In this document: positions 9,273 through 16,662 of the stretch, piece by piece
How the letters are laid out: each line of letters starts with the position of its first letter
How positions within the stretch are numbered: the first letter of the stretch is position 1
IMG/VR virus record: IMGVR_UViG_3300046009_000538
Location: 1 to 36,304 of that record
DNA length: 36,304 nucleotides
Direction: 5' to 3' (one strand)
From: a virus
The notes under the pieces: model-generated
Databases searched by the model: none
What the model was told of the DNA's origin: nothing
What the model saw: only the letters and a program-made list of their open reading frames with translations
Made by a program: the position numbers and the translations under genes

Positions 9273-9294
9273 GCCACTACCTGAACTTAGTGGC
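9273..9294 (+). other. Hairpin in intergenic gap
   Basis: GCCACTA and TAGTGGC form 7-base perfect arms around an 8-base loop. No U-run follows, so it is more likely an mRNA processing or stabilising hairpin than an intrinsic terminator. It lies 17 bases before the next start codon. Confidence 0.45.
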
Positions 9295-9310
9295 ACATTA
9301 AAGGAAAATC

Positions 9311-9529
9311 ATGGCAAACACGAAAACGCCTGTGACTATCGATGGAATTGAATATCAATTTGAGCAAATGACACAAGAGCAACAAACTCTGGTCAACCAT
9401 GTGGCAGATTTAGACCGAAAACTAGGGTCTGCTAGGTTTTCTATTGACCAATTGCAGGTAGGTAGGGATGCCTTCTTTAAGATGCTTAAAGAATCCCTAG
9501 AAGTAGTTACTGATGTAGAGCCAAAATGA
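9311..9529 (+). CDS. Small DUF6447-like protein
   Basis: This 72-residue protein has a short beta opening (VTIDGIEYQFEQMT) followed by a long helix that may form a coiled coil (about 20-62). This pattern, with an initial VTIDG-Y phrase and then a helix rich in Q, D and L, resembles the DUF6447 family of phage small proteins of unknown role. The ribosome site AAAGGAA precedes the start, and the stop overlaps the next start (ATGA). Confidence 0.65.
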   Translation: MANTKTPVTIDGIEYQFEQMTQEQQTLVNHVADLDRKLGSARFSIDQLQVGRDAFFKMLKESLEVVTDVEPK

Positions 9530-9948
9530 GTCCAGAAGAATTAAAAAAACAAAAGCGTCAACAGTACGCTAAAACTTATTATGAAAATAATAAAGAAATT
9601 TGCAAAGAAAGAACCAAGAATCATCCTTCTTGTAAATTAGCAAGAGAAAAATATAGAAACAAGCCTGAAACAAAGGCAAGAATTAGAAATCGCAAACTTC
9701 TAATAGAGTATGGAATCACAAATGATGATTATGAAGAAATGCTTCAAAACCAACAATTTTGTTGTGCTGGGTGTAACACTCATCAAAATGACTTAAACAA
9801 AAAGTTGAATGTAGATCATGATCATATGACAGGTGCTGTTCGTGGTTTGCTTTGTGGAAATTGCAACAGGGCTTTAGGATTAGTTAAAGATAATATGGAA
9901 ACATTGCTTAGACTACATCAGTATTTGGAGAAATCTTATGTCCCTTGA
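9526..9948 (+). CDS. Recombination endonuclease VII-like HNH nuclease
   Basis: This 140-residue protein has a lysine-rich N-terminus and a His-Me finger core of the endonuclease VII type. A zinc knuckle (C80-x2-C83) is followed by DHDHMTG (97-103), VRGLLC-x2-C (105-113) and the helix NRALGLVKDN. T4 endonuclease VII resolves branched DNA before packaging, while many stand-alone relatives are homing-type nucleases. The gene sits alone among structural genes and is clearly more AT-rich than its neighbours, which favours a mobile origin. It overlaps the preceding gene by 4 bases. Confidence 0.85.
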   Translation: MSPEELKKQKRQQYAKTYYENNKEICKERTKNHPSCKLAREKYRNKPETKARIRNRKLLIEYGITNDDYEEMLQNQQFCCAGCNTHQNDLNKKLNVDHDHMTGAVRGLLCGNCNRALGLVKDNMETLLRLHQYLEKSYVP

Positions 9949-10183
9949 TCCAAGTCTGCAAAAATACTATGAGGACAGATTTGATCTGTTTTCTAAACAG
10001 GGGTGGATAGATTTAATGCAAGATGTAGACAAAATGCTTGAATCTATGAATAATGTCTCTACCATTTCTGACGAAAAAAGTCTACAATTTCGCAAAGGTG
10101 AGATTTCTATGCTAGTTTGGCTACAAACCCTGAAATGGGTTAGTGAAAGAGCATACGAGGACTTAAATGAGAAGAATGTTTGA
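9938..10183 (+). CDS. Hypothetical helical protein
   Basis: This 81-residue, mostly alpha-helical, charged protein overlaps the endonuclease gene by 11 bases and the zinc-ribbon gene by 17. GGAGAAA lies before its start. Regular helices are suggested by WIDLMQDVDKMLESMNN and EISMLVWLQTLKWV. I do not recognise the family. Context places it among small head-assembly accessory genes ahead of the scaffold. Confidence 0.7.
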   Translation: MSLDPSLQKYYEDRFDLFSKQGWIDLMQDVDKMLESMNNVSTISDEKSLQFRKGEISMLVWLQTLKWVSERAYEDLNEKNV

Positions 10184-10394
10184 TTTTGCTTGCGAATGCG
10201 GGCAGCGCACTGAGGCTCTGGTGATTTATGAGGTCTCCAGTATTCAGTGTGGATGCGGTGGGGTAGCCCATCGTATAGTAAGCGCACCCAACTTTAACTT
10301 AGAAGGTTGGTCTGGTCACTTCCCGTCCTCTTATGGGCGGTTTGAGGCTAAACACATTGATAAGTTGAAGGCAGAGCGCAAAGCCAACTCATAA
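10167..10394 (+). CDS. FmdB-like zinc-ribbon protein
   Basis: This 75-residue protein carries two Cys pairs, CEC near residue 9 and CGC near 28, within FACECG...IQCGCGG. This is the FmdB-type zinc ribbon seen in small phage proteins just ahead of scaffold and capsid genes. The later segment APNFNLEGWSGHFPSSYGRF is typical of the phage version. A GAGGA site supports the start at 10167, inside the end of the upstream gene. It probably binds zinc; the partner is unknown. Confidence 0.75.
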   Translation: MRRMFDFACECGQRTEALVIYEVSSIQCGCGGVAHRIVSAPNFNLEGWSGHFPSSYGRFEAKHIDKLKAERKANS

Positions 10395-10444
10395 GCGTAA
10401 AGCCGAGTTGATTATCCTACAACCATTTTGGCAGGAACAAAAAT

Positions 10445-11173
10445 ATGCTGATTGATGATGAAAAAGAGCCGCTAGGCGAACTCGAAGTAGAAGAGTCTAA
10501 AACTGAACTTCCTGAGAAATACAGGGCAAAAAGTCTAGAAGAGATAGTACGGATGCACCAAGAGGCTGAAAAGCTCATTGGTAAGCAAGCCCAAGAGGTT
10601 GGCGAAGTCCGTAAATTGGCTGATGAGTTGCTCAAGCAGAACCTCGGATCAAAACAACAGCAAGTTGAGGAAGAACCTGAAGTTGACTTTTTTGAGAACC
10701 CTCAGAAAGCAGTTCAGAATACGATTGATAGACATCCTGATGTACTTGCGGCTAGACAAGCTGGTCAAGAGTTCAAAAGGATGCAGATTCAGCAGAAGTT
10801 AGCGCAGGATCACCCTGATTACTCCCAAGTAGTCAATGATTCCGAGTTCCAAAATTGGGTGAAATCTTCACCTGTACGTTTGGGGCTTTATGCAAAGGCT
10901 GATGGTGACTTTGACTATGATTCGGCTAATGAATTGTTGTCTACCTTCAAACAATTGCGTGGTATTAAAGCTAAAGAGTCTGAACAAGCGGGTAACGCAC
11001 AGAGGACAAAGAGCATGAAAGCCGCACAAGTTGATGTAGGTGGCTCTGGAGAGAGTTCAAAGAGAGTCTATCGAAGGAGTGACCTCATTCGTCTCAAGAT
11101 GACTGACCCACAGAGATATGAAACATTGAGTGATGAAATCATGCAAGCATATTCTGAAGGTCGTGTTCGATAA
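10445..11173 (+). CDS. Putative capsid scaffolding protein
   Basis: This 242-residue, highly charged, mostly helical protein lies directly before the capsid gene, the normal scaffold position. The N-terminus is acidic (DDEKEPLGELEVEESK), the middle is Gln/Glu-rich and could form a coiled coil, and the C-terminus is basic (SSKRVYRRSDLIRLK), as expected of a scaffold helix that docks on coat protein. No enzymatic motif is present. The assignment rests on position and composition. Confidence 0.8.
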   Translation: MLIDDEKEPLGELEVEESKTELPEKYRAKSLEEIVRMHQEAEKLIGKQAQEVGEVRKLADELLKQNLGSKQQQVEEEPEVDFFENPQKAVQNTIDRHPDVLAARQAGQEFKRMQIQQKLAQDHPDYSQVVNDSEFQNWVKSSPVRLGLYAKADGDFDYDSANELLSTFKQLRGIKAKESEQAGNAQRTKSMKAAQVDVGGSGESSKRVYRRSDLIRLKMTDPQRYETLSDEIMQAYSEGRVR

Positions 11174-11194
11174 TTTAACTTAGGAAATTTAATC

Positions 11195-12169
11195 ATGGCT
11201 AATACCGCATTTTCCCCAACAAATAGTGTAACCACTACCTCCGCAGCCGCATTTATTCCAGAGATTTGGAGTGATGAAATTGTTGCCGCCTATAAAAAGA
11301 ACCTCGTTTTGGCCAATTTGGTCAAGAAGATGTCTTTCAAAGGCAAAAAGGGTGACACTGTTAACATTCCTAGCCCTGCTCGTGGTTCTGCTTCTGCAAA
11401 AGCCGCTACTGATGCAGTGACTTTGATCGCTAACAGCGAAACCAACATTCAAGTGTTGATCAACAACCACTATGAGTACTCACGCTTGATCGAAGACATC
11501 GTTGAAGTGCAAGCCCTGACATCACTGCGTTCTTTCTACACAGAAGACGCTGGTTATGCTTTGGCTCGTCGTATCGACACCGATCTGGTTCGTTTGGGTC
11601 GTGCTTTCAATGGCGCTACAGTTGGTACTGATGACTATGCTACTAGCAACACTACTACCAAAGCCTTTGTTGGCTCTGATGGTACTACTGCTTACAACAG
11701 CACATCTTCTAACGCTGCCGCTTTGACTGATGCCGCTATTCGTCGCACCATTCAGCGTTTGGACGACAACGACATTCCTATGGATGGTCGTTTCTTCCTG
11801 ATCCCACCTTCAAGCCGTAACACGCTGATGGGTTTGGCTCGTTACACTGAGCAAGCATTTGTCGGCAATGGCGATGCAATCCGCAATGGTGAAATTGGTC
11901 AGCTCTACGGCATGGCTGTTTTCGCTACCTCTAATGCTGATACTGGTGCTGGTAACTCTACCACTGATCGTATCTGCTTGATGGGTCATCGTGATGCGAT
12001 GGTGTTGGTTGAGCAGTTGGGCATCCGTTCACAGACTCAGTACAAACAAGAGTACCTTGGTACATTGTTTACTGCTGACACTCTGTATGGTGTTAAGGCT
12101 CTGCGTACTAGCGCAACAAGCTCTGCTTCTAACGCTTCAGCCGCCTTTGCTTTGGCAGTTCCAGCCTAA
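11195..12169 (+). CDS. Major capsid protein
   Basis: This 324-residue protein follows the scaffold and is the best capsid candidate. The N-terminal segment FIPEIWSDEIVAAYKKNLVL and the strand-rich phrase GKKGDTVNIPSPARG are typical of podovirus coat proteins with an HK97-type fold. The codon choice is visibly smoother and more GC-rich at third positions than in neighbours, as in highly expressed genes. A strong intrinsic terminator lies 12 bases after the stop. A TAGGAAA site precedes the start. No signal for N-terminal processing was recognised. Confidence 0.9.
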   Translation: MANTAFSPTNSVTTTSAAAFIPEIWSDEIVAAYKKNLVLANLVKKMSFKGKKGDTVNIPSPARGSASAKAATDAVTLIANSETNIQVLINNHYEYSRLIEDIVEVQALTSLRSFYTEDAGYALARRIDTDLVRLGRAFNGATVGTDDYATSNTTTKAFVGSDGTTAYNSTSSNAAALTDAAIRRTIQRLDDNDIPMDGRFFLIPPSSRNTLMGLARYTEQAFVGNGDAIRNGEIGQLYGMAVFATSNADTGAGNSTTDRICLMGHRDAMVLVEQLGIRSQTQYKQEYLGTLFTADTLYGVKALRTSATSSASNASAAFALAVPA

Positions 12170-12180
12170 TTGCAGTTGCG

Positions 12181-12211
12181 CCCCTCATCCTAGTGGTGGG
12201 GGGACTTTTTT
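12181..12211 (+). terminator. Intrinsic terminator after capsid gene
   Basis: CCCCTCATC pairs with GGTGGGGGG (9 pairs, two of them G-U) around a 5-base loop, and six T residues follow at 12206-12211. It lies right behind the capsid gene and would limit or tune transcription into downstream genes. Confidence 0.8.
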
Positions 12212-12232
12212 AACTTTATTAGGAGAATTATT

Positions 12233-12559
12233 ATGGCAGCAGCAACAGCAGTTACCTCCCGTAGGGGTAATGACCAGTTCCGTGGTCTTTTTACAGACAC
12301 TTGGGATGTTTCCTGTACTCTCGATAGCGCATCAGTAGATACCGTATCTACCGCTACAGACACAGTAACAGTTCCAGGCGTTGCACTAGGTGATATGGTT
12401 CTCGGTATGGCAGTTGGCGTATCTGAAGCAGGTTTGGTTCGTAGAGCCTATGTTTCAGCCGCTAACACAGTCACTATCGTTACTTACAATCCAACAGCAG
12501 CAGCTGTTAACTTAGCATCAACTACATTGCAACTTATCGTTGCTCGTGCAGTAGTTTAA
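12233..12559 (+). CDS. Small structural (head decoration-type) protein
   Basis: This 108-residue, beta-rich protein has strong TAGGAG initiation and lies between two intrinsic terminators directly behind the capsid gene. The sequence alternates small and branched residues (VSTATDTVTVPGVALGDMVL, then ANTVTIVTYNPTAAAVNL), typical of small phage virion proteins. Capsid decoration or cement is the likeliest role, given the position and its own transcriptional boundaries. The exact family is not recognised. Confidence 0.7.
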   Translation: MAAATAVTSRRGNDQFRGLFTDTWDVSCTLDSASVDTVSTATDTVTVPGVALGDMVLGMAVGVSEAGLVRRAYVSAANTVTIVTYNPTAAAVNLASTTLQLIVARAVV

Positions 12560-12560
12560 T

Positions 12561-12586
12561 AAAGGGGGGCTAATAACCCCCTTTTT
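12561..12586 (+). terminator. Intrinsic terminator after decoration-type gene
   Basis: AAAGGGGG and CCCCCTTT are perfect 8-base arms around an 8-base loop, extended by further T residues. It begins two bases after the stop codon of the 12233 gene. The A-tract on the left could allow some activity in the reverse direction too. Confidence 0.8.
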
Positions 12587-12598
12587 CAAAGGATTCTT

Positions 12599-12796
12599 AT
12601 GGCTACATTTCGTTGTTTAACAAGCGGTCAAACAGTAACATTTGTTCATCAGCACGATATTGACAGCATGAAAGGTCATGCAGGATATGTCAGAATTGAT
12701 GGAGAAGAAAAAGAGTCCTTTGAAAAACCAGTTGTTCTATCACCACCTACTCCTGTCAAGAAGCTAGGTAGACCAAAGAAAGTATCAAATGTCTGA
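12599..12796 (+). CDS. Small hypothetical protein
   Basis: This 65-residue protein with a good AAGGA site looks like a short beta hairpin (FRCLTSGQTVTFVHQHDI) followed by a tail with an AT-hook-like end (LGRPKKVSNV). Similar short proteins occur right after capsid genes in podoviruses. I can give no function. It overlaps the next gene by 8 bases. Confidence 0.7.
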   Translation: MATFRCLTSGQTVTFVHQHDIDSMKGHAGYVRIDGEEKESFEKPVVLSPPTPVKKLGRPKKVSNV

Positions 12797-12992
12797 TATT
12801 GATCCAAGAGATTTTGGCAAATTAGAAGCCCAAGTTGAAGCTTTGCAGACAGAGGTTCATGCTTTGCGTGAAGACATCAAAGCCCTGTTAGAGATGGCTA
12901 ACAAGTCTAAGGGCGGTATGTTTGTCGGGATGGCTATTGCATCTGTTGTTGGCGGTATTATTTCGTTTATTGCGACTAAGGTAATACGATGA
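12789..12992 (+). CDS. Small coiled-coil membrane protein
   Basis: This 67-residue protein has a heptad-like helix (LEAQVEALQTEVHALREDIK, about 12-31) and one transmembrane segment (about 43-63: MFVGMAIASVVGGIISFIA). This is the shape of small holin-like or spanin-like proteins, but it lies far from the lysis cassette, among head genes. The stop overlaps the next start (ATGA). A membrane location is well supported; the job is not. Confidence 0.7.
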   Translation: MSDIDPRDFGKLEAQVEALQTEVHALREDIKALLEMANKSKGGMFVGMAIASVVGGIISFIATKVIR

Positions 12993-13393
12993 GCTTACTA
13001 TCTGGTGCTATCTGTCCTATAGCAACTCAAGATATTCAGATCAATCTGAAGAACCGCAACAATGCGTTCAAGAAGTTTGGCTATGGCCCACCTAACCCAG
13101 AAGAACCTAATGAGTTGTTTTGGCTAAAGAAGGCCAAGATGTATAACGCACCTACTGAAAGCATTAAAACAATGCTCTGCGGTAATTGTGCGGCTTTTAT
13201 CCAGACTCCTAAGATGATGGAATGCATCATTGGTGGACTAGAGAAGGATGAAGGCGAAGATGAATTGTCTTATGACGAAGAGTTCATCAAAGCCGCTGAT
13301 CTCGGCTATTGTGACTTGTTTCAGTTCACTTGTGCTTCCGCCCGCACTTGTGATGCGTGGAAAGGTGGCGGCCCTATAACCAAGGAAAAATGA
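12989..13393 (+). CDS. Cysteine-rich, HiPIP-like metal-binding protein
   Basis: This 134-residue protein has an ordered set of cysteines in its C-terminal two-thirds: CGNC (64-67), C79, GYC (C108), C115 and C121, ending CDAWKGGGP. Spacing and flanking aromatics recall the high-potential iron-sulphur protein fold, in which four Cys hold a 4Fe-4S cluster. Similar phage proteins are common between capsid and tail genes and remain uncharacterised. Zinc binding is the alternative. It is coupled by ATGA overlaps on both sides. Confidence 0.7.
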   Translation: MSLLSGAICPIATQDIQINLKNRNNAFKKFGYGPPNPEEPNELFWLKKAKMYNAPTESIKTMLCGNCAAFIQTPKMMECIIGGLEKDEGEDELSYDEEFIKAADLGYCDLFQFTCASARTCDAWKGGGPITKEK

Positions 13394-13554
13394 TGTATAG
13401 CAAATCACCCAAAATGACCAGTTCTAAAGCCCCTAAGAAGGCCAAAGGTATGCCTGTAGCCATTATGGTTGCTGTTGGTAAGCCTAAGTCTATGCCTGTT
13501 CGTGGTAGCCGTACTGCCACCAATATGATGAAGAAATCAGGTCGTAGCAAATGA
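13390..13554 (+). CDS. Lysine-rich micro-protein
   Basis: I start this 54-residue protein at 13390, where the ATG overlaps the upstream stop and AAGGA lies just before it; an upstream in-frame ATG at 13357 is buried in the previous gene. It has 11 Lys and 3 Arg and no acidic residue. The pattern (MMYSKSPKMTSSKAPKKAK) is low-complexity. It is the first of four consecutive strongly basic small proteins and may bind DNA. The function is unknown. Confidence 0.65.
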   Translation: MMYSKSPKMTSSKAPKKAKGMPVAIMVAVGKPKSMPVRGSRTATNMMKKSGRSK

Positions 13555-13697
13555 AAAAGGCAGAGGCCAAAATCTCTAAGGTCATGCGAGAGTACAAGGC
13601 GGGAACGCTTAACTCTGGCAAAGGTGGCCCTATTGTTAAGAAGCCTAAACAGGCTATTGCCATTGCTTTATCTCAAGCTCGAAAGGTCAAGAAATGA
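13551..13697 (+). CDS. DUF6496-like basic micro-protein
   Basis: This 48-residue protein is linked by 4-base overlaps to both neighbours. The sequence matches what I know of DUF6496: KVMREYKAGTLNSGKGGPIV followed by KQAIAIALSQARK. It has 12 Lys, 2 Arg and 2 acidic residues. The family is widespread in phages and has no assigned function. Its charge suggests nucleic-acid contact. Confidence 0.75.
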   Translation: MKKAEAKISKVMREYKAGTLNSGKGGPIVKKPKQAIAIALSQARKVKK

Positions 13698-13840
13698 AAC
13701 AAGGTCTTTATTCCAATATTGCAAAAAAAAGAGAGCGCATCAAGGCTGGTTCTGGTGAAAAGATGCGTAAGGTTGGCTCTAAAGGCGCTCCTACTGAGGC
13801 GGCATTTAAGGCGGCAGCTAAGACTGCTAAAAAGAAATGA
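13694..13840 (+). CDS. Basic micro-protein (KGLYANI-type)
   Basis: This 48-residue protein overlaps both neighbouring genes by 4 bases. It starts MKQGLYSNIAKKRERIKAGS and continues GEKMRKVGSKGAP, a pattern shared by small phage proteins of unknown function (possibly DUF5872-like). It has 12 Lys, 3 Arg and 3 Glu, and an alanine/lysine helix at the C-terminus that resembles histone-like tails. Confidence 0.7.
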   Translation: MKQGLYSNIAKKRERIKAGSGEKMRKVGSKGAPTEAAFKAAAKTAKKK

Positions 13841-14127
13841 AATCTCCTGCTTGGCAAACTAAAGAAGGAAAAAACCCGAAAGGGGGCTTGAATGCCAAGG
13901 GTAGAGCATCTTATAATGCAGAAACTGGTGGCAATTTAAAAGCACCTGTAAAGTCGGGAGATAACCCTCGTAGGGCATCCTTTTTAGCACGAATGGGCAA
14001 TATGCCTGGCGCTGAGATGAAAGATGGAAAGCCTACCCGACTTCTTCTTTCTCTTAGAGCTTGGGGTGCATCGTCCAAGGAAGACGCTAGGGCAAAAGCC
14101 AAAGCTATCTCTAAGAGGAACAAATGA
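13837..14127 (+). CDS. DUF6321 domain protein
   Basis: This 96-residue protein closely fits the DUF6321 pattern: SPAWQTKEGKNPKGGLNAKG near the start, then SGDNPRRASFLARM and a basic C-terminus. It has about 22 basic and 7 acidic residues. The family is spread over phages and other aquatic viruses without known function. The position within a run of basic proteins between capsid and tail genes suggests a virion or DNA-packaging role. Overlaps of 4 bases tie it to both neighbours. Confidence 0.8.
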   Translation: MKSPAWQTKEGKNPKGGLNAKGRASYNAETGGNLKAPVKSGDNPRRASFLARMGNMPGAEMKDGKPTRLLLSLRAWGASSKEDARAKAKAISKRNK

Positions 14128-14462
14128 GACCATATTCTGTCGGTACTAATCTAACTGCTAATACGGCTACTACGCTGTTTACAGTACCGACTGGCTATTA
14201 TGCTTTGTGCGTCCTTCTTCACGCCTCAAACAATGGTTCATCAAATAAACACATTAGTTTTACTTGGCATGACTTTAGTGCAAATGTAAATATTCTAATT
14301 ACCAATGAGTACACACTAACATCTAAGTCAACTTATGCTGAGATTGATGTTAATCAATATATTGTGTTGGAAGAGGGTGATTACATATCTGCTCTTTCAG
14401 AAACTGGTTCTACTATTTCTGTCATTGCAACTTTTGAAATTGAAGGATCGCAACGAATATGA
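14124..14462 (+). CDS. Beta-rich hypothetical virion protein
   Basis: This 112-residue protein is made almost wholly of predicted beta strands (NTATTLFTVPTGYYALCVLL, then TYAEIDVNQYIVLEEGDYIS). That composition is typical of jelly-roll head or tail accessory proteins. It is coupled by ATGA overlaps to the DUF6321 gene and the tail adaptor gene. The family is not recognised. Confidence 0.7.
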   Translation: MRPYSVGTNLTANTATTLFTVPTGYYALCVLLHASNNGSSNKHISFTWHDFSANVNILITNEYTLTSKSTYAEIDVNQYIVLEEGDYISALSETGSTISVIATFEIEGSQRI

Positions 14463-15106
14463 CATTCCTACAACTGATTAACAATGTATTGATTCGCTTG
14501 CGTGAAGTCCAAGTTTCTACCAACAATGAGACTACCTATTCAACTCTGATTGGCTTGTTTGTCAACGATGCCAAGCGTCAGATTGAGGATTCTTTTAGTT
14601 GGAATGTCCTTGGTCAAACAGTTACATTGACCACATCATCAAGCGCCCATGTTTACTCAATGACGGGTGCTGGTCAGAAGTTCCAAGTGATGGATGCTTT
14701 AAATACCACATCAAATGTTGCATTGCAGAACATAACTTTTGTTGAGATGAACAGATATCAGAATCTTGTTCCTTCAATTACTGGAGTTCCACAGTACTAC
14801 GCTTTTGATGGTGTAGATGGTAATGGAGACACACAAGTAGTTCTCTATCCAAGACCTGATGGCGTTTATAGCATTCCATTCTCTCTGACAGTACCACAAG
14901 CACCACTGGCTGCTGATGGCACTTCAGTCTTAGTTCCTGATGTTCTTGTTGTGCAGAATGCTTATGCTAGAGCATTGGTTGAACGTGGTGAAGATGGTGG
15001 ATTAAACTCTTCTGAGGCTTATCAACTGTACAGGTCTATGTTGGCTGACCAAATTGCTTTAGAAGGCACTCGTTATCCTGAAAATCAGGAGTTTGTAGCA
15101 GTATGA
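14459..15106 (+). CDS. Head-tail adaptor / tail tubular protein A-like
   Basis: This 215-residue protein begins with a helical segment (FLQLINNVLIRLREVQVS) and FVNDAKRQIEDSFSWNVL, the pattern of the T7 gp11/P22 gp4-type adaptor that docks under the portal. The rest is mixed beta. It precedes the nozzle-like protein with a 4-base overlap, matching the tubular A-B gene order of podoviruses. The role is likely, based on pattern and order. Confidence 0.75.
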   Translation: MTFLQLINNVLIRLREVQVSTNNETTYSTLIGLFVNDAKRQIEDSFSWNVLGQTVTLTTSSSAHVYSMTGAGQKFQVMDALNTTSNVALQNITFVEMNRYQNLVPSITGVPQYYAFDGVDGNGDTQVVLYPRPDGVYSIPFSLTVPQAPLAADGTSVLVPDVLVVQNAYARALVERGEDGGLNSSEAYQLYRSMLADQIALEGTRYPENQEFVAV

Positions 15107-16662
15107 GCCAAGCACTCCAAACGCAAAGTATCTCAGCACCAGGCTTCTTTGGTCTGAATACACAAGACTCGCCATTAGATTTGGCGGCTGGTTTTGCATT
15201 GGTTGCTACTAACTGCGTGATTGACAGATATGGTCGTGTTGGCTCACGCAAAGGTTGGACAAGGGTTAACTCATCTTCTGGCAATCTAGGTGCTAATGCT
15301 CCCGCTGTGATACATGAGTTGGTTCAATCAGATGGCTCGTTGACTGTTCTGTTTGCTGGAAACAACAAGTTATTCAAGTTAGATAGCTCAAATGCTGTTG
15401 TTGAATTGACCTATGGGGGGGGTGGTACTGCTCCCACCATTACTGCTAGTAATTGGTCATGTGCTTCACTCAATGGGATTACTTATTTCTTCCAAGCTGG
15501 GCATGATCCATTGATCTTTGACCCTGCTGTTAGCACTACAACATTTCGCAGAGTTACTGAGAAAACAGGTTATGTAGGAACAGTTCCTTCTGGCAACATT
15601 GTCATTAGCGCCTATGGTCGTTTGTGGGTTGCAGATACAACTACTGATAACACCACTGTTTTCTTCTCTGATTTGTTAGCGGGTCATGTGTGGTCAACTG
15701 GTACTGCTGGCTCTTTAAACACCAATCTTGTGTGGCCTAATGGTGCAGACAATATTACTGGTTTGGCAGCGCACAACAACTTCTTGATTATCTTTGGTCA
15801 ACGTCAGATTCTTGTTTACCAAAACGCTACTTCTCCCGCAACGATTACCTTGGCTGACACTGTAGCAAGCATTGGATGTATTGCTAGGGACTCTATTCAG
15901 AGTACAGGTAAAGATATTTTGTTCTTATCCAACTCAGGAGTCAGGTCGTTTGCCAGAACAGTGATTGAGAAGTCTGTTCCGATTGGCGATTTGTCTAAGA
16001 ATGTTCGCAGTGATTTGATGACTAGTATTGGTGGTGAAACACTGACAAATATCAAATCTGTTTACTCAGAAACTGAAGCGTTCTACCTTCTGGTTTTACC
16101 TCTTGTTAAACAGGTTTATTGCTTTGATACTCGTGGTCAACTGCAAGACAACTCTTTTAGAGTGACTACTTGGGACTCAATAGAGCCTACTGCATTGTTG
16201 TCTCGCAGAAATGGTGACTTACTTCTTGGCAAGACTGGCTATATTGGTAAATACACTGGTTCATTGGACGACACTTCTACATATCGGTTTGAGTACTATA
16301 CAAACCATGCAGACCTTGGTAATGCCAACGTCACTTCTCTTTTGAAGAGAATCAAAGTTGTGGTGATTGGTGGCTCAAGCCAGTTCGTTACAATAAAATG
16401 GGGCTTTGACTTTAGCACCAACTATTTGTCTACCAATGTAAATATACCAACTCAAGGTATATCTCAATATGGCATTGCAGAGTATGGTGCAAACGCTACT
16501 GTTGTTGCTCAATATTCCAATGGTGTTGCCTTGCAAACATTGAGTGCTCCTGCCTCTGGTGGCGGTAAAATTGTCCAAACGGGTTATGAGTCAGATATCA
16601 ATGGTTCTGCGTTGTCAATACAGCGCATTGAAATCCAATCTAAAGATGGGAAAACAGTATGA
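15103..16662 (+). CDS. Tail nozzle / tail tubular protein B-like
   Basis: This 519-residue, beta-strand-rich protein follows the adaptor. The start GFFGLNTQDSPLDLAAGFAL and CVIDRYGRVGSRKGW are typical of phage stabilisation/nozzle proteins, which build a beta-propeller tube at the tip of short tails. Repeated propeller-like units (VLFAGNNKLFKLDSSN; LIIFGQRQILVYQN) support this. The gene overlaps both neighbours by 4 bases. The family call is fairly secure. Confidence 0.78.
   Translation: MSQALQTQSISAPGFFGLNTQDSPLDLAAGFALVATNCVIDRYGRVGSRKGWTRVNSSSGNLGANAPAVIHELVQSDGSLTVLFAGNNKLFKLDSSNAVVELTYGGGGTAPTITASNWSCASLNGITYFFQAGHDPLIFDPAVSTTTFRRVTEKTGYVGTVPSGNIVISAYGRLWVADTTTDNTTVFFSDLLAGHVWSTGTAGSLNTNLVWPNGADNITGLAAHNNFLIIFGQRQILVYQNATSPATITLADTVASIGCIARDSIQSTGKDILFLSNSGVRSFARTVIEKSVPIGDLSKNVRSDLMTSIGGETLTNIKSVYSETEAFYLLVLPLVKQVYCFDTRGQLQDNSFRVTTWDSIEPTALLSRRNGDLLLGKTGYIGKYTGSLDDTSTYRFEYYTNHADLGNANVTSLLKRIKVVVIGGSSQFVTIKWGFDFSTNYLSTNVNIPTQGISQYGIAEYGANATVVAQYSNGVALQTLSAPASGGGKIVQTGYESDINGSALSIQRIEIQSKDGKTV

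Noticed and set aside
10578-10802. Open frame inside the scaffold gene
   Set aside because: Overlaps the scaffold in another frame, without ribosome site or domain; a composition shadow.
11991-12338. Open frame crossing the capsid stop and terminator
   Set aside because: It would run through an intrinsic terminator and has a low-complexity product; the capsid and decoration frames are clearly the real ones.
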